In this document: positions 1-8,991 of the stretch, piece by piece
How positions within the stretch are numbered: position 1 is the first letter of the stretch
How the letters are laid out: every line of letters starts with the position of its first letter
Assembly (NCBI RefSeq): GCF_019880305.1
Contig: NZ_CP082301.1
Location: 7,440,001-7,504,000 of the forward strand
Length of the DNA stretch: 64,000 bases
Origin: Streptomyces decoyicus
GTDB lineage: Bacteria; Actinomycetota; Actinomycetes; Streptomycetales; Streptomycetaceae
Direction of reading: 5' to 3'
Notes under the pieces: generated by a model
Told to the model about the DNA's origin: nothing
The model's input: only the letters and a program-made list of their open reading frames with translations
Databases searched by the model: none
Position numbers and translations under genes: made by a program

Positions 1-801
1 TTCGGCCATGCGGCGGATGGCGTCCTGCATGCCCGGTACCCGGTGTCCGGAGCGGTGCGCCAGTGACAGCAGCGCGAGCGGACCGCAAATCCCGTGGGCG
101 GCACCGACGTTGCAGTCCCCTCCGGGGAACTCCTGGCGGTCGCGCGGGAGGAGATACCGGTCGGGTGCGCACCACCACCCCGGCACCTGGTGTCCGTCGC
201 CATCTGCCGGCCGGACGGGGTGGCTGATGCCGATCAGAAAGTCCAGGACGTCGCCCAGTGCCTGTGCGCACCGCTCGTCGCCGTGGTCGGCCGCCAGCAG
301 GAGGCCGCGTCCCTCTCCCGCCAGGCCGGCGATCACGTCGTAGTCGCCGTACGCCAGTCCGGGGCCGTGTTCCTGCCGTCGTGCCACCAGACGGGCCGCA
401 CGTGCCCGTACGTAGGCGGCGTGTACCTCGGCGGAGCGTGCCAGCAGGCGGGCGTATCCGCCGTGTGCGTTCGCGTGCAGCCGCGCGGGCAGCAGCAGGT
501 CACCGACCGCGGCCGGGCCGGCCTCGGTGGTCGCCGCGACGGCCGCCGCGAGATGGGCGTGCCCGAGGGCCGCGTACCGGGCGTCGGTCCGGGCGCATCT
601 GGTGTGCAGCAGGGCGATGCCGGGGTGTCCGGCCAGCAGTGAAGCGGGCTGCCAGCCGGGCAGCGGGAGGTCGGGCGGCAGCGTGGCGAAGGCGTCGCGG
701 GCGGCGCCGGCCACCTGCTCCGGTGAGCTCAGCAGGTCGGCGACCCGGAACGCGATTCCCGACGCCGTGTCGCACAGAGCGTGGGGTGCGGTCACGGTCA
801 T
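1..801 (-). CDS. lanC: LanC-like lanthionine cyclase, partial (C-terminus off the left edge)
   Basis: The reading frame starts at ATG 801 and stays open to base 1, giving the first 267 residues. It would catalyse zinc-dependent addition of Cys thiols to dehydro-amino acids in the lanthipeptide precursor. The fragment carries a LanC-style glycine-rich repeat (YDVIAGLAGEGRGLLL) and the LanC-like stretch NVGAAHGICGPLALLS near residue 240. The zinc-binding Cys/Cys/His residues should lie in the missing C-terminal part, so activity cannot be judged. The start overlaps the stop of the upstream lanB by an ATGA quartet, which indicates translational coupling. Confidence 0.85.
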   Translation of the reverse strand, partial: MTVTAPHALCDTASGIAFRVADLLSSPEQVAGAARDAFATLPPDLPLPGWQPASLLAGHPGIALLHTRCARTDARYAALGHAHLAAAVAATTEAGPAAVGDLLLPARLHANAHGGYARLLARSAEVHAAYVRARAARLVARRQEHGPGLAYGDYDVIAGLAGEGRGLLLAADHGDERCAQALGDVLDFLIGISHPVRPADGDGHQVPGWWCAPDRYLLPRDRQEFPGGDCNVGAAHGICGPLALLSLAHRSGHRVPGMQDAIRRMAE

Positions 802-3800
802 CTGTTGTTCCTCTTCCGGCCGAGCCACAGTGCGAGCGCCTCACGGGCAGTCACATGTGCCGTCAGTTCCTGTTCGGGCCGGGGACCGAGCAGCCGGTTG
901 CAGTGCAGATGCGCCAGGCTCCGGCCGATCCGTCCCGTCCGGTCGGGGTCCGCTTCCGCGGCGGAGAGCACGTCGCGCAGACCGGTGAGCGACGGGCCGC
1001 GGGTGCTCCATCCCACGCCCCAGCCGTCCGCGGCGGCCGGCGGCCGGGGCCTGGCGTGCGGGCCCAGCAGAGCGGCGACGGCCTGTTTCCGGTCTCGCGT
1101 TACGTCGCCCCGGCGCTCCAGCACCGACGGGCTGCTCAGCCAGCGGAGCGCCTGGTCCGGGGAGCCGAGGTGGGTGAGGATGTCGAGGATGCCCAGCGCG
1201 GCCGGCAACGCCGGATCGCCCAGCTGGTCGGGGGCCATGGCCAGCAGGGTGACGACGGACTCGCTGTCGGCGTGGAAGAACCGCTCGGCGTGCTCGATCG
1301 CGGCCGGTCCGCCGTACCGCTGGACCTCGGGCTCGTAGGTGTCCAGGACCATCTTCGAGAGCAGCCCCGCCTCCTCGCGTGCCTGTGCCCAGGCGTGGAG
1401 TGCGGGCAGCAGTACCGGCCACAGGGCTTCCGGCTTCCCGTGGAAACGCAGCCGGATGTGAGGCGCCGGATCCTCGTAACGGACGAAGAACCAGAGGTCG
1501 GCGCCCGCTCTGCGCAGCAGTCCGGGGTCGGTCAGCGGTGCGAGGTGGCGGGCCAGCAGCTCCGGCTGGCGGGCCTGGGGCGCATAGATCTTCGCGTAGA
1601 GCCACTCGCCACCGGGCAGGTGCGCCCGCGTTCCGCGGCCGCTGTCCGTGCCGTCCGTCAGGAGCGGGACCGGCGCGGCCAGGGGAAGGACCTGCCCGGC
1701 ACCGTGCGGCGCTTCGTGACGGGCAGGCCCGGCGAAGAGCGGGAAGAAGAACTCGGCGGCATGGGGGCCTTCCGGTCCCCGGAACCACTGTCTCTGCGCG
1801 CGGTCCCCGAACTGTTCCACCAGCGTCAGGCCGGGCGCCCGCCGCACCTCGTCACGGAGGACCATGAGGTGCAGGGGGTCGTCGAGGTCGACCGCGACGC
1901 GGTGGTCGGCCTTGGTGACCAGCACCTGCCGTGGGACGTCCCAGCGCCGCCGCCACCGGCCGACCTGTTCGCCCCACTCCCCGTCCTCCCGGCCGGCCGC
2001 GGCGACCAGGGCCCGGTCCGGCAGCCATCGTGCGGGGGAGAGCACGGTCCGGCCGTGGCGCACCCGGGGCAGCGCGGGAGCCGAGGCCCAGCTTCCCCAG
2101 CTCCACGGTGCGCAGAAGGCCCGCCCTTCCTGCCCGATGTCCAGCAGGAACCGGGCCACGTGCGGAAGATGGCCGCTGCCCGGGTTGAGCATCGAGTAGG
2201 AGAGCGGCCGCACCCTGCGGCCCGACGGCCTGTCCATGAGGTGGAGGCTGTCCGCGTCGGCGCACACCGCCAGGTTCTCCAGGCGCAGATCGTGTGCCGT
2301 CCCGGACTCGGCGGGGCCGACGCCCAACGGGATGCGATGGGACAGCCACTGCGGGACGGCGGACACATTGGCCGAGCGCGCCACCCTGGGCCGGTAGGCG
2401 ACACAGGCAGGGATCTCGCCGGGCGCCGCGGTCCGCTCGGCCCGCAGGGCCAGCTCCTGGATCCGCCCGGCCGCCGCCCGGCCGAGCACCGGCGCGAACC
2501 GGCTGAAGATCGCTCCGGCCAGCGGCGACACCGCCTGAGGCGCGAGCACCAGATGGAAGTCCCCGCCGTCCAGGGCCTCCCGGCCCGCTGCCACCAGCTC
2601 GGCCCCCACCTCCATGCTCAGGGGGGCCGGTCCGCGCTCCGCCGGTTCCAGGGCGCGTACGGTCTCCTCGTCGAGCACCACTTCCCGGCTGCCGCGGCGG
2701 GCGGCGTCCATCAGCAGCTCACCCAGCACGCGATCGCGCGCGACGGCCTCGGGGGAGAGCGGGGCGGGCGGCGGGGCACTGTGCTGACGGTAGCCGGGGG
2801 GCAGCCCCAGGCCCCGGGTGTCGTCGAGCAGTTCCAGGACCGGGACCGGTCGGTCGGTGCCGTACCGCTCCAGGAACGCCAGATGGTAGTCGCGGAGGCA
2901 GGGATTGCCCCGGTGAACGGGAGAGGTCCGCCACAGCACCGTCGCGGCGCGTTCCGCTTCCCGGCCCACGTCGTACGGCAGGGTCGGCCGCATCTCCAGC
3001 GCCAGGTCCGTGTGGAGAACGTCCGTGGCCGGCCGCACCGCACGCATCCGCTCGGAGACCGTGGTCAGCCGGGTACGCCGGGCGTCCGGCGGCGTGGCGT
3101 CCAGTGCGTCCAACTCGGCCTTGATGGCATGCAATTGACTTGCCGTCGGGTGGTCGGCTCCGTGCAGCCGGTCGCACACATGGGCCAGGGGCGTGGTGCA
3201 GTCGGGCGGCGGTATCAGGTCGCTGAGCAGGAAGTGGCCGCGTACGAGCTGCGCGATGCTGTTTTCGACCGCGCCCTCGGGGGCCTGCGGGAACTGCCGC
3301 TTTCCGTCTTCCACCAGCTCGGGGAAGGGGGTGGGCAGTGCCGTGGCCGCCAGGAGGTGCCGGACCACCCGGGTGTGGCGCACCGAGCCCGACAACTGCC
3401 GTTTCCCGGCGCGGTCATGGCGGTCGACCAGGACCAGCCGGCCGTCCCGTACGGTGTGCAGGTTGTTGGCCGTCAGCCGCGAACGCTCCAGTACGGCCGG
3501 GACGTCGAGCAGTGTCTCCAGCACGCCGTCCAGCCAGTCCGCGTCCGGCCGGGTCACACTGCGAACGCCACCGGCCGGTCCCGGCGAGGGCGCGGATCCG
3601 AAGCCGGCGAGTGCTACGCCCGCGAAGAGGCCGAACGGGGTCGGACGGTGGGACATCCGCGAGTGGTACTTCGTCAGGGACACCGCGATACGGCGCAGGG
3701 ACTTGAGCCTGAGCCGCTCTCCCGCGACGACCCGGGCGACATCCGCCGCCAGGCTCGCGCTGGCCAGGCCCACCGCCTCCATGAGGCGTGGATCGGCGGC

Positions 3801-3962
3801 GAGACGGGTCACCTGCCGGTGCAGCCAGCCCTCTTCGTCCGGGGTTCCGACGGGCGGCCGGGACTGCCGGGCCGGTGCGTCCTCCGAGGGCAGCGGGAGG
3901 GCCGCCGCTCGTACCAGGGCCACCTCCCCGCACGTGAATTCGACGTCGGTCCTGCCGCTCAC
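798..3962 (-). CDS. lanB: Full-length class I lanthipeptide dehydratase LanB
   Basis: This 1054-residue protein should dehydrate Ser/Thr of the precursor by glutamyl-tRNA-dependent glutamylation and then elimination. The N-terminal two thirds match the LanB glutamylation domain: a typical motif near residues 95-120 (KYHSRMSHRPTPFGLF). The C-terminal third, roughly residues 740-1040, matches the SpaB-type elimination domain, with WLYAKIYAP and FFVRYEDPAPHIRLRF. Both domains are in one chain, unlike thiopeptide systems where they are split. It lies between the precursor gene (93 bp upstream) and lanC (4-bp overlap). Confidence 0.93.
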   Translation of the reverse strand: MSGRTDVEFTCGEVALVRAAALPLPSEDAPARQSRPPVGTPDEEGWLHRQVTRLAADPRLMEAVGLASASLAADVARVVAGERLRLKSLRRIAVSLTKYHSRMSHRPTPFGLFAGVALAGFGSAPSPGPAGGVRSVTRPDADWLDGVLETLLDVPAVLERSRLTANNLHTVRDGRLVLVDRHDRAGKRQLSGSVRHTRVVRHLLAATALPTPFPELVEDGKRQFPQAPEGAVENSIAQLVRGHFLLSDLIPPPDCTTPLAHVCDRLHGADHPTASQLHAIKAELDALDATPPDARRTRLTTVSERMRAVRPATDVLHTDLALEMRPTLPYDVGREAERAATVLWRTSPVHRGNPCLRDYHLAFLERYGTDRPVPVLELLDDTRGLGLPPGYRQHSAPPPAPLSPEAVARDRVLGELLMDAARRGSREVVLDEETVRALEPAERGPAPLSMEVGAELVAAGREALDGGDFHLVLAPQAVSPLAGAIFSRFAPVLGRAAAGRIQELALRAERTAAPGEIPACVAYRPRVARSANVSAVPQWLSHRIPLGVGPAESGTAHDLRLENLAVCADADSLHLMDRPSGRRVRPLSYSMLNPGSGHLPHVARFLLDIGQEGRAFCAPWSWGSWASAPALPRVRHGRTVLSPARWLPDRALVAAAGREDGEWGEQVGRWRRRWDVPRQVLVTKADHRVAVDLDDPLHLMVLRDEVRRAPGLTLVEQFGDRAQRQWFRGPEGPHAAEFFFPLFAGPARHEAPHGAGQVLPLAAPVPLLTDGTDSGRGTRAHLPGGEWLYAKIYAPQARQPELLARHLAPLTDPGLLRRAGADLWFFVRYEDPAPHIRLRFHGKPEALWPVLLPALHAWAQAREEAGLLSKMVLDTYEPEVQRYGGPAAIEHAERFFHADSESVVTLLAMAPDQLGDPALPAALGILDILTHLGSPDQALRWLSSPSVLERRGDVTRDRKQAVAALLGPHARPRPPAAADGWGVGWSTRGPSLTGLRDVLSAAEADPDRTGRIGRSLAHLHCNRLLGPRPEQELTAHVTAREALALWLGRKRNNR

Positions 3963-4007
3963 GATTCTCCCCGCCCCGTTCCACCCCTGCCGCCGCGCCC
4001 GCCGAGG

Positions 4008-4048
4008 GTGCGGGGCGGCGGGCCGAAGTCCTCGGCGCCGCCCCGCAC
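4008..4048 (-). terminator. Hairpin between lanA and lanB, likely attenuator
   Basis: A perfect 13-bp inverted repeat (4008-4020 with 4036-4048) surrounds a 15-nt loop that itself can fold. It lies in the 93 bp between the precursor stop and the lanB start. In lanthipeptide operons such a hairpin commonly lets more precursor message than enzyme message be made. There is no T run, so partial termination or 3'-end protection is inferred only. Confidence 0.6.
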
Positions 4049-4055
4049 TCGCACC

Positions 4056-4196
4056 TCAGCAGTGCCAGGAGGTGACGGGACAGACCTGCGTCATGAGCTT
4101 CGACTCCTGCGCACTCATGGCGACCGTGGCCGAATCCGTGATTTCCATGTCGAGGTCGAGGTCGAATTCGTCCATGCTGGTGATGATGTTCTCCAT
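4056..4196 (-). CDS. lanA: Lanthipeptide precursor peptide, 46 aa
   Basis: The ATG at 4196 is preceded by a strong GGAGG about 7 nt upstream; longer in-frame extensions lack such a site. The leader contains an acidic FDLDLD box at residues 11-16, equivalent to the FNLD/FxLD box read by LanB. The C-terminal segment, residues 36-46 (TQVCPVTSWHC), has Thr36, Thr42, Ser43, Cys39 and Cys46. Two rings are possible: 36-39, and 42 or 43 to 46. The VTSW string also occurs in microbisporicin/NAI-107, but the rest differs. The leader cleavage site is not obvious. No LanD, protease or exporter gene lies in the window; they could lie left of the edge. Confidence 0.85.
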   Translation of the reverse strand: MENIITSMDEFDLDLDMEITDSATVAMSAQESKLMTQVCPVTSWHC

Positions 4197-4272
4197 GGTC
4201 CCCTCCAAAGAAAGATGCTTTAATCCCGGAGCATTCCCGGTTGTTGCGGAGGTATTTCGCAACCGCCGGAAT

Positions 4273-4301
4273 ATTCCACCGGAGGGCGCATGTCGTGTCA
4301 A
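4273..4301 (-). promoter_or_regulatory. Sigma-70-type promoter of the lanA operon
   Basis: On the minus strand a consensus TTGACA (-35, 4301-4296) is followed after 17 bp by TGGAAT (-10, 4278-4273). A perfect 10-bp palindrome, GGAATATTCC (4268-4277), overlaps the -10 and could be an operator. The predicted leader is about 70 nt. The 4197-4572 stretch holds no other gene and is more AT-rich than its surroundings. Confidence 0.55.
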
Positions 4302-4547
4302 GCTTCGGAGGCATGCTCCGGTTAATGTGACCGGAATGGCTAAATCCGGTTCGTTGGGAATTCCCTTGCAGCGGCCGGATTTCGCCGACGAATTGCCCTC
4401 GCCGCAACAGGGCGAGTGAGCTCCGCCTCCCCGGAAAACGAGCACCCGAGAGCTGCCGGGAATTCGCGTCGGCAAAACCGCTTGTGCGCACGTGAGCGGA
4501 TATGCCTAATTTCCAGGGCGCGAAAAAGGCGAGGAAGGGTGATTTCT

Positions 4548-4571
4548 CCCGCCCTCCCGGAGAGGGGCGGG
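4548..4571 (-). terminator. Hairpin terminator after murB
   Basis: CCCGCCCTC and GAGGGGCGGG form a short stem with one mismatch directly after the murB stop codon. Confidence 0.5.
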
Positions 4572-4572
4572 T

Positions 4573-5601
4573 TCAGAGGAAGTCGATTTCGGAAGTGAGT
4601 CGCACCCCGGTGCGGCGCAGCACCTCCTGGAACACGATGTCGACCGCCTGACGGAAGCCGGCGGCGGTCGCACCCTCCTCGGCGACCAGGGTGTAGTGCA
4701 GCGAGGAAATCCGTACGCCCGGGACGATCGGGCGGCGCAGCCCGAAGCCGGCCTGCCGGATGAGCCAGCTCGCGCTCACCCTGACCGAGCCGTCGGGGAA
4801 ACGGTTCACCGGCGCGTGACGTGCCCGCAGGCTGTCGGCCTGTGCGGGGGAGATCTCGGGGCTGAGGAACACACTGCCGACCGACCGGTCGTCGGTGCCG
4901 CTGCAACCCAGCACCATGCCCTTGCTCCGTCGGACGGTGAGCACCGCCTGGGCCACCTCGTCCAGTGGCACCCTGCTGCCGACCGGGACATCGAGTGCGG
5001 CGGCGACCGTACGGTAGGTGACCGGTGCGCTCAGCTCCGACCGGCGCAGCGCGAAGACCAGGCTCAGCACCGTCCACCGACGGGAGCGTTTGAAGACGCT
5101 GGTGCGGTGGCCCAGCCCGCATTCCGCGGCATCCATGGTCACCATGCGGCGCAACGTCCGGTCCCACGCCGTCACCTGCACCAAGGTGTCGGCGGTCTCC
5201 TGACCGTAGGCGCCGACATTCTGGATCGGTGTGGCGCCGGTGGTCCCGGGGATGCCCACAAGCATCTCCATACCGGTGAGGCCCTCGGCGATGGTGGTGG
5301 CGACCAGATCGGCGAGCAGATGACCGGCCTGGACCTCGACCAGCACCCGTCCATCGGCGGTGTTCCCGGCCATACGTACGCCCTTGGTGCTCATCCGCAG
5401 CACGGCGCTGTGGCATCCGGCATCGCTGACCAGCACATTGCTCCCCTCGCCCAGGCAGACGGGCTCGCCGGGGAAGGTGTCGGCCAGCGCCACGAACTCG
5501 GGGAAGTCCGCGGGGTCGTGCAGCTCGATGAGGGCCGCAGCCGGTCCTCCGATGCCCAGCGTGGTCATCGGGGCAAGGGGTGCCTCGTGAATGACTCGCA
5601 T
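4573..5601 (-). CDS. murB: UDP-N-acetylenolpyruvoylglucosamine reductase (MurB)
   Basis: This 342-residue protein should reduce UDP-GlcNAc-enolpyruvate to UDP-MurNAc with NADPH and FAD in the cytoplasm. FAD-binding motifs are clear: GEGSNVLVSDAG near residue 52, and GIPGTTGATPIQNVGAYGQE near 116-135. The catalytic-serine segment reads SVGSVFLSPEISP, where most MurB proteins have Asn before the Pro. It stands alone between the lanthipeptide operon and a regulator. A true peptidoglycan enzyme is most likely; whether it is the main or a second copy cannot be told here. Confidence 0.9.
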   Translation of the reverse strand: MRVIHEAPLAPMTTLGIGGPAAALIELHDPADFPEFVALADTFPGEPVCLGEGSNVLVSDAGCHSAVLRMSTKGVRMAGNTADGRVLVEVQAGHLLADLVATTIAEGLTGMEMLVGIPGTTGATPIQNVGAYGQETADTLVQVTAWDRTLRRMVTMDAAECGLGHRTSVFKRSRRWTVLSLVFALRRSELSAPVTYRTVAAALDVPVGSRVPLDEVAQAVLTVRRSKGMVLGCSGTDDRSVGSVFLSPEISPAQADSLRARHAPVNRFPDGSVRVSASWLIRQAGFGLRRPIVPGVRISSLHYTLVAEEGATAAGFRQAVDIVFQEVLRRTGVRLTSEIDFL

Positions 5602-5767
5602 ATGTTCCTGCTTCTCCTGGATGCCGTTCCGGGGTGGGGGGTCCTGCCAAAGGGGACGCGGTGGTGAAGGGGCGTCCCTCAGTCTGTGACGAGCGGGACG
5701 GCTGCCCGTGCCACTGCACTGCCGGTGGGGGCCGACGGGCTCACTGACACGCCCTGGGGTTCACCGT

Positions 5768-7072
5768 CTAGCACGCCGTCCGGGCCCGGTCCGCGTCCAG
5801 CAGATCGTCGGCCCGTTGCACGATCTCGCGCGCCACCGGGGTGTCATACCGCCCGAACCGCCCCCGTAGTGCCATGAGCCGGGAGTGGGCGCGCTGTGAG
5901 GTGACGCTCTCGGCCAGGGTCAGCGCATCCGCGGCGGCCTCCGCGGCGCCGTCGACCTCGCGGTGCGCCAGCCGCGCCTCGGCCAGCGAGGCGCTGTGCA
6001 GCAGAAGGTTGCGTGGCTGGCTGCCCCGGAGCAAGTCGATCCCGTGGGCGAGATGCCACTCCGCCCGCCGGGGGCGCCCCAACTCCAGCCAGGCCCGCCC
6101 GGCATCGGCCACCATCACCGCGGGCGTCAGCCAATAGGCCCACGGCGGGTCGGACGAGGGCCGGCCGGCCCGGCTCAGCTCGGCGGCCTCCTCCAAGGCC
6201 CGCTGACAGCCCGCTTCGTCGCCGAGGCTCGCCTGGGCTCTGGCCTCGCGCGTCGCCAGCAGCGCCCGGCCGATGCCCATGTCCTCCTGCGCCGACCCCT
6301 TGCGCGCGATGCGGATCAGACGCAGCGCCTCCTCCGCCCGCCCGGCCCAGGCGGCCCGGTAGCTCATACAGGAGATGATGTACGCGGCGAGCGGCCGGTC
6401 CCCGGCGGCACGTGCGGCGCCCAGAGCGGTCAGAAAGCGGGAATTGCTCAGCTCGTCCATGCCCTGGTCGGCGGTCAACCAGGCGGTCAGCTGGCCGAGT
6501 TCGGCGATGATCCGGTGCAGTCGCAGGCCGGTCGCGGGGCCGTAGGAGTACGTGCCGGCCAGCTTCTTCGCCCACTGCAGATCCTGGAGCGCCCAGTCCA
6601 GTACGAGCCCGCTGCTGCAACTGTCGTCCAGCTGACGCAGCTGCTGGATCCTGGCGGTCAGCATGTCGACCGCGACATCCGGGACCTCGGCGCCGCGCGT
6701 GCGGGAGGGCGGCGGAGCGTCGTCGGCCACCAGCCAGTCCACCGACGCGGTGACCGGGTCCAGTGCGGCCGGGCGAGCGGCGGACGAGAGGGTGCGCCGC
6801 TGAGCGGGGATGTGCTGACAGGGTGGTGCCGCGGCCGGGAAGTGCTCCGGCCACAGCGCTTCGACCGCGACGGACTCGCCGAGCTGGTCGGAAAGGATCT
6901 TGGCGACGATGTACGGCAGCCGACGCCGGGGACAGGCCCCCTTCAGCCAGTTGTAGGGGGCTTTGCTGCTGATGGTGCCGGTGCCGCACCTCTTGTTGAT
7001 CTCCCGTGCAAGCCGCTCCGGCGGCCAGGATAATCGCGCCAGGCAGGACGCTAAGACGGACGTATCGTTCAT
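5768..7072 (-). CDS. Helix-turn-helix regulator with TPR-like C-terminal domain
   Basis: The 434-residue protein begins with a DNA-binding-like segment (residues 1-75, including LAREINKRCG and PYNWLKGACPRRRLP). A long alpha-helical region rich in Ala/Leu/Arg follows, resembling the TPR-like repeats of Streptomyces pleiotropic regulators. The ATG at 7072 was chosen over a TTG at 7081. The next gene upstream on the same strand is the MFS transporter, 283 bp away, so it is probably transcribed on its own. Its target is unknown. Confidence 0.65.
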   Translation of the reverse strand: MNDTSVLASCLARLSWPPERLAREINKRCGTGTISSKAPYNWLKGACPRRRLPYIVAKILSDQLGESVAVEALWPEHFPAAAPPCQHIPAQRRTLSSAARPAALDPVTASVDWLVADDAPPPSRTRGAEVPDVAVDMLTARIQQLRQLDDSCSSGLVLDWALQDLQWAKKLAGTYSYGPATGLRLHRIIAELGQLTAWLTADQGMDELSNSRFLTALGAARAAGDRPLAAYIISCMSYRAAWAGRAEEALRLIRIARKGSAQEDMGIGRALLATREARAQASLGDEAGCQRALEEAAELSRAGRPSSDPPWAYWLTPAVMVADAGRAWLELGRPRRAEWHLAHGIDLLRGSQPRNLLLHSASLAEARLAHREVDGAAEAAADALTLAESVTSQRAHSRLMALRGRFGRYDTPVAREIVQRADDLLDADRARTAC

Positions 7073-7355
7073 CGACGGCAAACCTCGACCGCAGCGGTAT
7101 TCGACGCCGGACCGGTGGTGTCCGGGGCAGGATCGGTCAGCTCCGGCGACTGCCGGGGGAGCTCTGGTGTGGTGTCAGACCTGGGCCGGATCGGGCCGAC
7201 GGTGTGCATAACTGCTTTCCACGCCCCCCTGCCGAGAACTGCCGATCCATACTAGGGATTCCCCGGCTCAGCAGGGCGAATCTGTGACGACAGACACAGC
7301 AACTGCCCATGTGGTGCGGGTGCGTTGTGTTTGCACGAGGCGGCGGGCCAGGGGC

Positions 7356-8642
7356 TCAGACCCGGTGCAGTTTCCGCGCCGGGCCGGCGTCCGGCAGCGC
7401 GGCCGGGCGCAGCGCCCTCCAGTAGAGCGCGACCCCGACGGCCAGTACGGCGACCGCGAAGAGGAACGGTGCGTGGAACGATCCGGTCGCCTGGGCCAGC
7501 CGGCCGGTGAGCAGGACGCCGCCGGCGGTGGCCGCCGTGTTGAGGAAGTTCATCAGTCCGCTGACCGCCCCCACCGTCCCCGGAGGTGCGAGCAGTCCAG
7601 GCAGACCCCAGGCGACGGGCGCGGCGATGGCCAGGCCCGCCAGGGACAGGGACATCCAGACGACGGCGACGGCGGGGGACCCGGCACTCCCCGCGGCGCC
7701 GATCGTCGCGCCGAGCGCCAGCCCGCACGTCAGCACGGTCTTGCGGACCGTCCACGGGTTGCGGCCCCGGCGCACCAGCCGGTCCACCAGCCAGCCCCCG
7801 ACGATGAGTTCGGCCACCGTCGCCACCGCCCACGGAATCATCGAGTAGATGCCGGACTGGAGCAGCCGCACTCCGAACTCCCGCTGAAGGAACTCCGGCA
7901 TCCAGGTCAGCACGATGTTGATGGTGTAGCCGTAACAGGCGAAACCGCAGGACAGGAGCCAGATCCTGCCGGAGCGCAGCGCCGAGCGGAACTGCCGGGC
8001 CCCGCCCCTGTCGAGGTCCCGTGCCCCGCCCTCGAGGATGAACTCCCGCTCCGCCGGACGCAGCGAGCGGGCCGCGGACGGGTCCCGGTAACCCCACCAC
8101 CACACGGCGGTGAACAGCACGCTGATCACGGAGGTGAAGAGGAAACCGGCCCGCCAGCCCCACTCGCTCATCACGAACGCCAGCACCGGGAACGCCACCA
8201 TGTTGGCCAGCTTGGTGGCTCCGTCGAACATCGCCGTCGCCATACCGCGCTCGCTGAGGGGAAACCACGCCGCGGTCGCCTTGGAGGCGCCGACCATCGA
8301 GGGCCCCTCGGCCACCCCGAGCAGCAGCCGTGCCGCGATGATCGGGCCGACCCCGCCGGCCACCGCGGTCAGCAGACCGGCAACGGCCCATAACGCGGAA
8401 GCGATCCGGGTGAGCCGCGAGACTCCCAGGAGGTCCACCAGCAGGCCGGCGGGTAACTGGACCAGGCAGTACGACCACGTGAAGGCCGAGAGCACCACAC
8501 CGAGCTGCTGGAGGTCCAGCCCGAAGTCGGCGGCGATCGAGGAACTCGCCACCGATATCGCGGTGCGGTCGAGGAAGTTGACGAGTATGCCTCCGGCGAG
8601 CAGTCCACCCATCGCCCAACGGGTGCCTCCACGGGGTTCCAC
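7356..8642 (-). CDS. MFS transporter, anion:cation symporter type
   Basis: The 428-residue membrane protein has about 12 hydrophobic segments. Its N-terminus (GGILVNFLDRTAISVASSS) is typical of the hexuronate/phthalate/galactonate permease subfamily, and the usual signature follows (LLLGVAEGPSMVGASKA). The GTG at 8642 was chosen because the upstream frame has no transporter-like sequence; the Shine-Dalgarno fit is only moderate. It lies downstream of 2-hydroxyacid dehydrogenase and oxidase genes, so uptake of a hydroxy-acid or related carboxylate is the best guess. Confidence 0.8.
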   Translation of the reverse strand: MEPRGGTRWAMGGLLAGGILVNFLDRTAISVASSSIAADFGLDLQQLGVVLSAFTWSYCLVQLPAGLLVDLLGVSRLTRIASALWAVAGLLTAVAGGVGPIIAARLLLGVAEGPSMVGASKATAAWFPLSERGMATAMFDGATKLANMVAFPVLAFVMSEWGWRAGFLFTSVISVLFTAVWWWGYRDPSAARSLRPAEREFILEGGARDLDRGGARQFRSALRSGRIWLLSCGFACYGYTINIVLTWMPEFLQREFGVRLLQSGIYSMIPWAVATVAELIVGGWLVDRLVRRGRNPWTVRKTVLTCGLALGATIGAAGSAGSPAVAVVWMSLSLAGLAIAAPVAWGLPGLLAPPGTVGAVSGLMNFLNTAATAGGVLLTGRLAQATGSFHAPFLFAVAVLAVGVALYWRALRPAALPDAGPARKLHRV

Positions 8643-8991
8643 GAGCGTGAACCAGCCTTTCCTGGTGCGGCCGTCACGGAGCGCGGGACGGCCTGGGGTG
8701 CCTTGGCGAAGGTCCCGCCGGGGCTTCCCGGACGCGAGGCCGGTGACGAGCTGACCGGAGTGACCGGCCTGGTGGGCGAGACGCCGACCATGGTGATCAC
8801 AACTGAGGCCGGACCGGTACCGTGCGCCGAACAATGGCCGGAATGCGCGAACGAGCCCGGTGGGAGCCCGGGGCAGGGCGCGAGGGCCGGGGGCAGCCAC
8901 GGAGGCGTCCGGCTGCTCCCGCACCAACGCGGCTCGGGCCGGTCGTGCGGGAGTGCGCGGGCGCCGGTGGTGGCCGGCGGCGGGGTGGCCG
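8643..8991. other. 349-bp non-coding stretch
   Basis: The stretch separates the hydroxyacid dehydrogenase stop from the transporter start. Long frames run through it in several phases, but none has a plausible start or family match. A promoter for the transporter may be here; I see no clear motif. Confidence 0.4.

Noticed and set aside
798..3962. LanB as part of a thiopeptide or other RiPP class
   Set aside because: Glutamylation and elimination domains are in one chain and LanC is next to it; no YcaO or pyridine synthase is visible.
258..4223. Open frame of 1321 codons on the plus strand
   Set aside because: It is antisense to lanB and lanA, is rich in Arg/Pro/Gly/Gln and has no family likeness. 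It results from high GC content.
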